A stretch of DNA of 34,265 nt from Alistipes sp. GTDB lineage: Bacteria > Bacteroidota > Bacteroidia > Bacteroidales > Rikenellaceae. The translations under genes and the position numbers were made by a program. The stretch spans positions 1 to 34,265 of the forward strand of contig JAITWI010000054.1 in NCBI GenBank assembly GCA_031285345.1, written 5' to 3'. This document shows, piece after piece, positions 24,649 through 31,670 of this stretch. The notes beneath the pieces were generated by a model. That model was not told where the DNA came from. It ran no database searches and saw only the letters and a list, made by a program, of their open reading frames with translations. Numbering within the stretch: the stretch's first letter is position 1; every line of letters begins with the position of its first letter.

Positions 24649-25620
24649 TTACGGGTTCGGGTTCGGCGTGCCGGGCACAGTGGCCTCCAACGGCAGCGAC
24701 CAGAGGCTGCCGAACCACCCCAGCGCGCCGTCCGAAATGTTGGTGCGCATGTTGTAGGGCGGACCGCCGAACATGGGATTGGCGCCGCCGCCCGAGCCCT
24801 GCACCTCCGACACGAAGCGCATGAAATCCATCTCCACGTCCGACACTAACAGCCTGACGCGGGCGCCCGGCGGAAACCACATCGCGTCGGGATCCTGTTC
24901 GTCGGGCTGGGCGGCAAAAAGACCCAACGGAAAGTCATCTATCGCACCGTCCTGAAACATCAGATCGCCCACCGTCATCCATTCGGCTATCCCGCGGCGA
25001 AGCTCACCGTCGATCTCAATCCTAAAAACGTAAAAATCGCGTCCCGGGGGGTCGTGGCCCGATAGTTTGAGCACGTAGAGCGGAATGTCGGACATCGGCA
25101 TGTCGTAGGGCTCTATGGCGATCGACTCCAGCACCTGGTCGGGCCCGTAGGTCAACGAGCCGGCGACGGGGGGCTCTTTTGCGCGGGTGGTGGCGGTGTA
25201 GGTCTCCATCAGCCCGTCTCCGTCGAAATCGAACGTCACCGAAAGGGTGTAGTCCACGTCGGGCTCGACGGCGAACGGTTCGGTGAGGTAGGCCTTGCGC
25301 TCCCCGTCCCAAACCGCGTCGAAGAGGTCGCCCCCGGAGGAAGATATCGTCACCGCGGCATCGTCGACCCACGCCTCCGCCACGACCGAAAAATAGGGGG
25401 CGGTGCGGCCGACCTCCACCCGCTGCGGTTCGAGCCGGTCGGTCAAGGTGCAGTAGATCACCGGGCGGGCCTCCGCGTCGCGCACCGATATGTCGATCGG
25501 TGCGGTGCAGCCGACCGCAAAAAACATGGACGCAGTGCAGCACGAAAACGACGCGATGCAGCCGACGCGAAGCGCAACCGTTCCGATTGCCGATAAATAT
25601 GTGTCTATTCTAATTTTCAT
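24649..25620 (-). CDS. DUF4249-family lipoprotein paired with TonB receptor
   Basis: The 323-residue protein is a DUF4249 lipoprotein, a family usually found just downstream of a TonB-dependent receptor in Bacteroidetes, as here. The N-terminus is long and Cys-rich (GCIASFSCCTASMFFAVGCTAPI); the lipobox is probably AVGC. The body is beta-rich: ARPVIYCTLTDRLEPQRVEVGRT, AWVDDAAVTIS, VDYTLSVTFDFDGDGL, and an ending MRFVSEVQGSGGGANPMFGGPPYNMRTNISDGALGWF typical of the family. It ends in a short PNPNP tail. It presumably sits at the outer membrane and helps the receptor; the ligand is unknown. Confidence 0.92.
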   Translation of the reverse strand: MKIRIDTYLSAIGTVALRVGCIASFSCCTASMFFAVGCTAPIDISVRDAEARPVIYCTLTDRLEPQRVEVGRTAPYFSVVAEAWVDDAAVTISSSGGDLFDAVWDGERKAYLTEPFAVEPDVDYTLSVTFDFDGDGLMETYTATTRAKEPPVAGSLTYGPDQVLESIAIEPYDMPMSDIPLYVLKLSGHDPPGRDFYVFRIEIDGELRRGIAEWMTVGDLMFQDGAIDDFPLGLFAAQPDEQDPDAMWFPPGARVRLLVSDVEMDFMRFVSEVQGSGGGANPMFGGPPYNMRTNISDGALGWFGSLWSLPLEATVPGTPNPNP

Positions 25621-25669
25621 GCCCTTTTCGCGTAGCTAAGATTCGCCGCGGCCGTTGCCGTTGCCGCCA

Positions 25670-28075
25670 TCAGAACTTAAAATTATAGGTAATCGACGGC
25701 ACCACCCCGAACAGGTAGGTCATCTCGGCGTAGTTGGCGCCCGGAACCACCCCGGCACCCGAACCGACACCAGAACCGACACCCGAACCGACACCAGAAC
25801 CGACACCAGAACCGGCACCGCCTCCCGAGCCCGCATCCAAACCCGAAGCTCCCTCCTCGAACCGTATCATCCAGGGATTTTTCTTTCCGTAGGCGTTGTA
25901 CACCGACAAGTTCCACTCGCCCCGCCATCTGCGGCCGCTTCTGTGCGGCGGATGCCAGGTCACCGACACGTCCATCCGGTGGTAGTCGGGCATTCGGTAG
26001 GCGTTGCGGTCGGAGTACAACACCACCTGCTCGCCGTCGATCACAAACTTGCCCACAGGATAGGTAGTCGGATTGCCCGTGGCGTATATCCAACTCAGAG
26101 CCACCTCCCACGCGGGCGAAATCTTGTAGCTGGCCGCGACGTTGAGCATGTGCGGCTTGTCGAACGGGGCGGGATATCTTTTGCCGCCGTTGATGCCGGC
26201 AATCTTGCGGTCGGAGCGCGACAGGGTGTAGTTGACGAATCCGGTGAGCGCGCCTTTGGTCTTTGCGGCCGACAGCTCCAGCCCGTACGACCGGCCGCGA
26301 CCCGCCCTTATCTCGCCGTCCAACTGGGTGTTTAGCATCAGGTTGGCGCCATCCTTGAAGTCGATCGTGTTGCGCATGCTCTTGTAGTACACCTCGGCCG
26401 ACAGAACGAACATATTGCCCCTTAGGTTGCGGAAATAGCCCACCGAGAAGAGGTGCGAGCGCTGGGGCAGGATGTTCGGCCCCGACGAGAACCATATGTC
26501 CAACGGCGAGCCCGAAGCCGAGTTGTTGGCCAGATGCATGAACTGGGTGTTGTAGGCGTACGACACCTTGACGGACGAGTTGTCGCCCGTTTTGACCAGC
26601 AGCCCGAGGCGCGGCTCCACGGCCACGCGGGTGTTGTATATCTCGCCCGGGGCGTAGCGAGTCGAGTCGAGGGCGTTGTACTCGTCGTCGTAGCGGTAGA
26701 CCACCGCCTCGCCCATATTTTGGAACGCGTAGAACCGCGCGCCGTAACGAACCATCACCCTCTCTCCCACCGGCTGTTCGTTCTGAACGTAGACGGTGTG
26801 TTCCAATGCGTTGTTGCCTATCACCGGCACCAGGTCTATCCCCTCGGCGTCGAGCCGGCCGGGACGGAACTGATGCAGCATCGACGAGGCGCCGTAGGAG
26901 AGGTTGAGCAGCGTTCCCGCTTTGTGCTCGAAGTCGAGCCTCAACTGGTAGTCGCGGATGTTAGACCGCAACGCCGCGTCGAGCCCCGGCATGTTCGATT
27001 TCACGCGCAGGGTGAAGTCGCTGAAGTTGAAGCCCAGGCGGCTCGTGAGGCGTTCGTTCCACATTCTGCGCCACGACAGGGTGGCCGCCGCGTTGCCGTA
27101 CCTCACCTGCCCCATGTCGCTCATGCCGAACGCGTCGCCGCCGTAGTATCCGCTCGCCTGCACCATGTCGCGCTTCGAGAATCGGTGGGTCAACTTGGCG
27201 TTCAGGTCGAAGAAGTGAATCATCGCATCCTTCACCGCCGGGTCTTTGGCCAGCGGCAGGAAAATGTCGGCGTAACTGCGCCTGCCGCCCACGTGCCACG
27301 AGGTATTCTCGCCGATGGGTCCCTCAAGCATCACGCGGCTCGAAATGAGACCCACCCCGCCGGTACCGGTGAAGCGCTCGGGCTGACGGTCGATGGTGTT
27401 GACCTCCAGCACCGAAGCCAGCCTGCCCCCGTAGCGCAGCGGCATGTCGCCCTTGTAAATCTCGGCCGAGCTCACGAAGTCGTTGTTGAATATCGAGAAG
27501 AAGCCCATCAGGTGCGACGGGTTGTAGATCACCGCCTCGTCCAGCAGGATAAGATTTTGGTCGGGCGAGCCGCCGCGCACGCTGAATCCCGAGCCCCCTT
27601 CCGAGGTCATCTGCACCCCCGGCATCATCTGAATGGCCTTGATGACGTCCACCTCGCCCAGCAGCGCGGGCATCCGGCGGATTTGATCTATGTCGAGATA
27701 GTCCACCCCCGTGAGCACCCGGGTGACGTTTATGTCCTCGGCGCGCGACAGCACCACCACCTCGTCGATGCGGATGTCGGCGTCGAGCGCGAAGTCCACC
27801 GTGGCGTCGGCCGACAGGGCGATAGTCCTCTGCGAAGATGCGTAACTGACGTGGGATACGCCGACGGTGTGTCGACCCGCGTTAACGGTAAACGAGTAGC
27901 GACCCTCGGAGTCGGTTGCGCCGCCGTGCGCGGTTCCGGTCACGAACACCGTGGCGCCCTCCACCGGCTGGCCGCCGGCCGCGTCGGTGACCGTTCCGCT
28001 GACCGTGACGGTGGTTTGGGCAAACATCGCCGTTGGGAGCGACAGCAACAGAACGAGCAGTAGATTGCGTAACAT
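25670..28075 (-). CDS. TonB-dependent receptor with carboxypeptidase-regulatory-like domain
   Basis: The 801-residue protein takes a ligand across the outer membrane using TonB energy. It has a signal peptide (1-19), a CarboxypepD_reg-like domain (about 22-105, VSGTVTDAAGGQPVEGATVFV), a plug (about 110-230, MPALLGEVDVIKAIQMMPGVQ and GFSVRGGSPDQNLILLDEAVIYNP) and a 22-strand barrel ending in TYNFKF. Near the C-terminus, in the last extracellular loop, an in-frame GSGV repeat (12-bp unit) is inserted between FEEGASGLDAG and NYAEMTYLFGVVPS. It is not SusC-like in length. Its gene pairs with the DUF4249 gene 49 bp downstream. The ATG lies 5 nt from a -7 box, suggesting a nearly leaderless mRNA. 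Confidence 0.95.
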   Translation of the reverse strand: MLRNLLLVLLLSLPTAMFAQTTVTVSGTVTDAAGGQPVEGATVFVTGTAHGGATDSEGRYSFTVNAGRHTVGVSHVSYASSQRTIALSADATVDFALDADIRIDEVVVLSRAEDINVTRVLTGVDYLDIDQIRRMPALLGEVDVIKAIQMMPGVQMTSEGGSGFSVRGGSPDQNLILLDEAVIYNPSHLMGFFSIFNNDFVSSAEIYKGDMPLRYGGRLASVLEVNTIDRQPERFTGTGGVGLISSRVMLEGPIGENTSWHVGGRRSYADIFLPLAKDPAVKDAMIHFFDLNAKLTHRFSKRDMVQASGYYGGDAFGMSDMGQVRYGNAAATLSWRRMWNERLTSRLGFNFSDFTLRVKSNMPGLDAALRSNIRDYQLRLDFEHKAGTLLNLSYGASSMLHQFRPGRLDAEGIDLVPVIGNNALEHTVYVQNEQPVGERVMVRYGARFYAFQNMGEAVVYRYDDEYNALDSTRYAPGEIYNTRVAVEPRLGLLVKTGDNSSVKVSYAYNTQFMHLANNSASGSPLDIWFSSGPNILPQRSHLFSVGYFRNLRGNMFVLSAEVYYKSMRNTIDFKDGANLMLNTQLDGEIRAGRGRSYGLELSAAKTKGALTGFVNYTLSRSDRKIAGINGGKRYPAPFDKPHMLNVAASYKISPAWEVALSWIYATGNPTTYPVGKFVIDGEQVVLYSDRNAYRMPDYHRMDVSVTWHPPHRSGRRWRGEWNLSVYNAYGKKNPWMIRFEEGASGLDAGSGGGAGSGVGSGVGSGVGSGVGSGAGVVPGANYAEMTYLFGVVPSITYNFKF
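25761..25820. repeat. 12-bp tandem repeat (five units) in the TonB receptor gene
   Basis: Five units of GAACCGACACC-A/C run from 25761 to 25820; the last is diverged. On the coding strand they give repeated Gly-Val-Gly-Ser, in frame, inside a longer Gly/Ser/Ala tract. Confidence 0.95.
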
Positions 28076-28080
28076 TGGGC

Positions 28081-28088
28081 CAAAGTTA
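28081..28088 (-). promoter_or_regulatory. TonB receptor promoter -7 box (TAACTTTG)
   Basis: A perfect TAnnTTTG on the minus strand ends 5 nt before the ATG at 28075. A start about 4 nt downstream of the box would leave 1-2 nt of leader. Confidence 0.5.
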
Positions 28089-28100
28089 GCGGTTTTTTTG

Positions 28101-28108
28101 TAATTTTG
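28101..28108 (+). promoter_or_regulatory. xseA promoter -7 box (TAATTTTG)
   Basis: A perfect TAnnTTTG ends 6 nt before the chosen xseA GTG at 28115. It lies 12 bp from the oppositely oriented TonB receptor box, so the two promoters' upstream elements overlap each other's starts. Confidence 0.5.
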
Positions 28109-28114
28109 TGTTCT

Positions 28115-29542
28115 GTGGAGACAAAAAAACAGTTATCGCTGTCGGAGTTGCAGCGGATGGTGGCGGGGGCTTTGAACGCCGCTTTCCCGATGCCGGTGTG
28201 GGTGGCGGCCGAGATTTCGGAGCTCAAGGTCAACGGCTCGGGCCACTGCTACATGGAGTTGGTGGAGAGGACTTCAACGGAAATTTCGATCTCCAAAACC
28301 ACCGGTGGCGGCTCGGGCGGGTCGGGTTCGGGTTCCAGCGGCTTTGGCGGCGGTTCGGGTTTGAGGTCGGGGTCGGATTCGGGTTCAGGTGGCGCACCCA
28401 AGGCTCAGGCTCGGGCGGTGGCGTGGCGCGGGGTGTGGGCGTCGCTATCGGCCTATTTTCGCGGGGTGACGGGCTCTCTCCCTGCCGCGGGGATGAAGGT
28501 GTTGGTCAAGGTGACCGTTTCGTACCACGAGCTCTACGGTTTTTCGTTGGTGGTGAGTGACATAGACCCTTCGTATACCCTGGGCGAGGCCGAACGCGTG
28601 CGCCGCGAAACGATCGTCCGTTTGCAGTCCGACGGGGTGTTAGACATGAATCGCGGGGTGGATATCGAGCCTGTGGTTCAACGCGTTGCGGTGATTTCAT
28701 CGGCCACGGCGGCGGGTTGGCGCGACTTCGCGCAGGAGTTGGCGCGCTATCCGTGGCGGTTCGAGGTGACGCTTTTCGAGGCGACGATGCAGGGCGCGCA
28801 GACGACTCAAACGGTGGTGGCGGCGTTGGAACAGATCGCTTTTCGCGCCGATGAGTTCGACGCGGTGGCGGTGATTCGCGGCGGCGGTTCGGTGGCCGAT
28901 TTGGCGGCGTTCGACGACTATCGACTCGCCTCCCACATAGCGCAGTTTCCTCTGCCCGTGCTGACCGGAATCGGCCACGACAAGGATCGTAGCGTGACCG
29001 ACATGGTGGCCTTTCGCGAGTTCAAAACCCCCACGGCGGTGGCGGTGTGGCTGGGCGAGCGGCTCGGCGATTTCGACGCGTTGTTGGACGGGTTTTCGGA
29101 GCGCGTTTTTTCCGAGGCGGCGGCGATTTTGGAGAGTGCGGCGGCGCGGCTGGAGCGTGCCGGGCGGGTGGTGTCGCTTGGCGCGACCGAAATGACGCGG
29201 CGCATGGAGGTGCGGCTGGAGCGGCTGTCGGGCGATGTGGCGCGGCTGTCGGGCGAGCGATTACTGCGGGAGAAGTTGCGACTGGAGGGCTCTGAGGCTG
29301 CGGTTCGCGAACGGCCTTTTGTGATTTTGTCGCGTTCTGCCGAGCGATTGGACGGCTTCGAGCGGGTGGTGGCGCTTCGCCGGCCGGAGAATATTTTGGC
29401 TCTCGGGTTTGCGATCGTGCGCACCATTTCGAGCGACGGAGCGGTCGGCGCGGCGGTTACCGACGCCTCCGTTTTGCCGGACGGCCAACCTCTGGAAATA
29501 ACGGTGGCAAAGGGAACTTTTAAGGTAAAAAAACATGAGTGA
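28115..29542 (+). CDS. xseA: Exodeoxyribonuclease VII large subunit with Gly/Ser insertion
   Basis: XseA is the catalytic subunit of exonuclease VII, which degrades single-stranded DNA. I chose GTG at 28115 (then ETKKQLSLSELQRMVAGAL); TTG at 28106 lies in the promoter box. The N-terminal OB-fold (VWVAAEISELKVNGSGHCYMEL) is followed by the catalytic domain: ARYPWRFEVTLFEATMQG, VIRGGGSVADLAAFDD and FPLPVLTGIGHDKDRSVTDMVA, then a long coiled coil. About 38 Gly/Ser residues (28289-28400) are inserted in the OB-fold loop between ELVERTSTEI and ARAVAWRGVW. The 475-residue length reflects this. It overlaps the next gene by 8 bp; xseB lies one gene later. Confidence 0.95.
   Translation: METKKQLSLSELQRMVAGALNAAFPMPVWVAAEISELKVNGSGHCYMELVERTSTEISISKTTGGGSGGSGSGSSGFGGGSGLRSGSDSGSGGAPKAQARAVAWRGVWASLSAYFRGVTGSLPAAGMKVLVKVTVSYHELYGFSLVVSDIDPSYTLGEAERVRRETIVRLQSDGVLDMNRGVDIEPVVQRVAVISSATAAGWRDFAQELARYPWRFEVTLFEATMQGAQTTQTVVAALEQIAFRADEFDAVAVIRGGGSVADLAAFDDYRLASHIAQFPLPVLTGIGHDKDRSVTDMVAFREFKTPTAVAVWLGERLGDFDALLDGFSERVFSEAAAILESAAARLERAGRVVSLGATEMTRRMEVRLERLSGDVARLSGERLLREKLRLEGSEAAVRERPFVILSRSAERLDGFERVVALRRPENILALGFAIVRTISSDGAVGAAVTDASVLPDGQPLEITVAKGTFKVKKHE
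28289..28400. repeat. Low-complexity GSG-coding insertion in xseA
   Basis: The stretch is made of repeated GGTTCG/GGCTCG/GGTTCC-type hexamers on the coding strand, giving GGGSGGSGSGSSGFGGGSG and SGSDSGSGG. It is in frame and confined to a surface loop of the OB-fold. Confidence 0.85.
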
Positions 29543-30188
29543 AAACGTGATTTTTCAACTTGCGGGAGCGGGAATTTTGGCGGCGTTTTTTGTGATTTTC
29601 TTCGGCAAGATGGCGGCGCAAAAACGGCAGGGGATGCGAACTTCGCTGCTGAGGCGCGGAGGCAAATCGCGGCGGGTATTCGTCACCGAGCTGACGCTCA
29701 AGGTGTTGGTCTTCGCCGTGTATGGCGCTCAAATCGCAAGCATCGCCCTCGACACCCACGCCGACATACTGTGGCTGCGGGTCGCGGGGGCTTTTGTAGC
29801 GTTGGCGGGGGTGGCGGTGTTCGGCGTGGCGGTGCGCACCATGGCCGACAGCTGGCGCACGGAAATCCCGGAAGGCGAAACGGAGAACCGCACCGAAGTC
29901 GAAACGGCGAACCGCACCGATAACGGCCGGACAGAGCTCGTCACCCGCGGGATTTTCCGCATCAGCCGCAACCCGGCGTTCTTGGGTTTCGATCTGATGT
30001 TCGCGGGGGTGGCGGCCATGTTTTTCAACCCCGTTTTGGCCGCACTCACGGTCGGCACCGCGATAGTGTATCACCTGCAAATATTGCAGGAGGAGCGATT
30101 TTTGACGGCAACTTTCGGCGCGCCCTACACCGAATACATGGCGCGCACAAGAAGATATTTAGGGCGGCGACGGCCGCGGCTAAACTGA
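29535..30188 (+). CDS. Membrane methyltransferase of the isoprenylcysteine/PEMT type
   Basis: The 217-residue integral membrane protein has about four or five helices. Its C-terminal half carries the ICMT/PEMT signature: ELVTRGIFRISRNPAFLGFDLMFAG, then QEERFLTATFGAPYTEYMARTRRYL, which binds SAM. Substrate unknown (a lipid or prenyl-like group is possible). Between MADSWRTEIPEG and GRTELVTRGIF an extra stretch (about 114-133) is a visible 24-bp duplication coding E-N-R-T and A-N-R-T. It overlaps the xseA stop by 8 bp and lies 29 bp before xseB, interrupting the usual xseA-xseB order. Confidence 0.88.
   Translation: MSENVIFQLAGAGILAAFFVIFFGKMAAQKRQGMRTSLLRRGGKSRRVFVTELTLKVLVFAVYGAQIASIALDTHADILWLRVAGAFVALAGVAVFGVAVRTMADSWRTEIPEGETENRTEVETANRTDNGRTELVTRGIFRISRNPAFLGFDLMFAGVAAMFFNPVLAALTVGTAIVYHLQILQEERFLTATFGAPYTEYMARTRRYLGRRRPRLN
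29877..29920. repeat. 20-bp direct repeat with 24-bp period in the membrane methyltransferase gene
   Basis: GAAACGG-A/C-GAACCGCACCGA is found at 29877-29896 and 29901-29920. The period equals 8 codons, and the frame is kept. Confidence 0.93.
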
Positions 30189-30217
30189 GTTTCAAGCAGA
30201 TAGAAAAAATTACGGAT

Positions 30218-30421
30218 ATGGAAAAACAACCCAAAAGTTACGGCGAGGCGATGGCCGAGGTCGAAAAAATATTGTCGCGATTCGCAGACGGTTCGCTCGA
30301 TGTGGACACTCTGGCGGCGGAGGTCAAGCGCGCCACGGAGCTCATCGCATGGTGTCGCGAACGCCTGTCGAAGGCCGAAAAAGAGGTGTCGGAGGCGCTG
30401 GGCGGCGACCGCAATGATTAG
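30218..30421 (+). CDS. xseB: Exodeoxyribonuclease VII small subunit
   Basis: The 67-residue all-helical protein binds the XseA coiled coil. The family pattern is clear: SYGEAMAEVEKILSRFADGSLDVDTLAAEVKRATELI, then CRERLSKAEKEVSEAL. It lies one gene after xseA and its stop overlaps the start of the SAM methyltransferase gene by 8 bp. Confidence 0.95.
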   Translation: MEKQPKSYGEAMAEVEKILSRFADGSLDVDTLAAEVKRATELIAWCRERLSKAEKEVSEALGGDRND

Positions 30422-31421
30422 GTTCATCCTCAACAAGGTACCGCGGCCGCTGCTGCAACGGTTGGCGGGGTTGGCGATGCCGCTGGTGAGGCTCTACTAC
30501 TCCGTCGGGCGGGGGCCTGCGCGCGGTAAGGTCGAAGTGGGCTTACGGGCGCGCGGCGACAGCATGGAGGCCGGGCGGGGCGGGCGCGTAAAAGACAAAG
30601 GGGTGGAGTGTCCGATCTGCGGCGGGCGCTATCGGCGGTTCATGCCCTACGGCTACGTCGAGGTGCGCAAGAACGCCCTGTGTCCGGGATGCCTGTCGCT
30701 GGAACGCCACCGGCTGCTGTGGCTGTGGCTCGGCCGCCAGACCGATCTTTTGAAGGAGGGCCGCCAGACCGACCCGCCCACGAGCGGCCCCAAGTTTTTA
30801 CACATCGCGCCGGAGGTGTGCCTATCTAAAAGGTTCAAAAAAATATATGGTTCGAAACGGAACGAGGGCTTTCGTCAGCGTGGTGCAGATGCCGCGCCGA
30901 CCGAAGATGCGAGGGAGGGGATAGTACAAAACGTACAGACCCGACCGAGTAGCGAGGAGGCGCGACAGGTGCGCCGCGATCACGGAAGCTACATCACCGC
31001 CGACCTCGAAAGCCCCCTGGCCGACGTGCGCCTCGACGTTCAAAACATCACGTTCGCGGACGGCGCCTTCGACGTCGTCTTCTGCAACCACGTTCTCGAA
31101 CATGTGCCCGACGACCGGCTGGCGATGCGCGAGATGTTCCGCGTGATGCGTCCGGGGGGTTGGGGGGTGCTGCTGTCGCCGGTCGATCGGGGGCGCGAGG
31201 CGACTTTCGAGGACGACTCGATAACCTCGCCCGAGGAACGCACGCGCGTTTTCGGGCAGTACGACCATCGGCGGGTCTATGGCCGCGACTACGGCCGGCG
31301 TCTTGCCGAGGCGGGCTTCGAGGTGTCGGAGATCGACTTCTTCGCCACCCTCACGCCCGACGAGCAGAGGAGGTTCGGCCTGCGAACGGAGTTGCTCCAC
31401 ATCGTTCGCAAACCGCGATAG
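30414..31421 (+). CDS. SAM-dependent class I methyltransferase with three extra segments
   Basis: The 335-residue protein starts MIRFILNKVPRPLLQRL at 30414. It has a CPICG...CPGC zinc-ribbon-like part, then a Rossmann methyltransferase with LHIAPEVCLSKRF, TADLESPLADVRLDVQNI, FDVVFCNHVLEHVPDD and MREMFRVMRPGGWGVLLSP. Substrate unknown. Compared with Bacteroidetes relatives as I recall them, three segments are extra: an Arg/Gly stretch (about 30507-30599), a GRQTD duplication (30732-30791) and a polar stretch between KIYGSKR and SYITADLESPL (30855-30986). The last lies near the SAM-binding motif I loop, so it is the insertion most likely to affect activity. Confidence 0.9.
   Translation: MIRFILNKVPRPLLQRLAGLAMPLVRLYYSVGRGPARGKVEVGLRARGDSMEAGRGGRVKDKGVECPICGGRYRRFMPYGYVEVRKNALCPGCLSLERHRLLWLWLGRQTDLLKEGRQTDPPTSGPKFLHIAPEVCLSKRFKKIYGSKRNEGFRQRGADAAPTEDAREGIVQNVQTRPSSEEARQVRRDHGSYITADLESPLADVRLDVQNITFADGAFDVVFCNHVLEHVPDDRLAMREMFRVMRPGGWGVLLSPVDRGREATFEDDSITSPEERTRVFGQYDHRRVYGRDYGRRLAEAGFEVSEIDFFATLTPDEQRRFGLRTELLHIVRKPR
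30732..30772. repeat. 14-bp direct repeat with 27-bp period in the SAM methyltransferase gene
   Basis: GGCCGCCAGACCGA at 30732-30745 recurs at 30759-30772. The 27-bp period equals 9 codons and encodes GRQTD twice. Confidence 0.9.
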
Positions 31422-31670
31422 GCCCGGGCGGACAAGCGGCAGGCGGCAGACAAGCGGCGGGTGGACGGCGAACGGGCGAACGGCGAACAAGCGGCGGGCG
31501 ATGGGCGTGAAAATTTTTCACTGAACGCCTCTGTTGTGTGATTTTTAACAAACTCTCGGTTTTTCGACAAACGACGGTTGAAGTAGCCCGTTTTTTCGCT
31601 ATCTTGCGCCCCGTAAATGTTTCGTGAAACCCGGCTCCGAACCAACTAAATCATTTAAACCAAACAGATT
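31422..31670. other. Longest intergenic stretch: GC-rich repeats then promoter region
   Basis: The first part (31431-31500) is a degenerate GC-rich repeat after the methyltransferase stop: GACAAGCGGC at 31431 and 31449 and variants of ACGGCGAAC and AAGCGGCGGGCG. It is not part of any gene. The remainder is AT-richer and holds the promoter of the BACON lipoprotein gene. No RNA gene or small ORF could be supported. Confidence 0.8.
31578..31606 (+). promoter_or_regulatory. Promoter of the BACON lipoprotein genes (TTG-N19-TATCTTG)
   Basis: TTG at 31578-31580, a 19-bp spacer and TATCTTG at 31600-31606 (one T short of TAnnTTTG) resemble a Bacteroidetes promoter. The leader would be about 60 nt. 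Confidence 0.55.

Noticed and set aside
24644..24651. Terminator between the beta-barrel gene and the DUF4249 gene
   Set aside because: The stops are two bases apart and no hairpin is visible, so transcripts may simply overlap.
26453..28063. Open frame of 536 codons opposite the TonB receptor gene
   Set aside because: The minus strand encodes a complete receptor; the plus-strand frame shows no recognisable motif.
30300..30413. Longer N-terminus for the SAM methyltransferase starting at 30300
   Set aside because: These 38 codons are an off-frame of xseB rich in Arg; relatives start at the MIRFILNKVP-like sequence.
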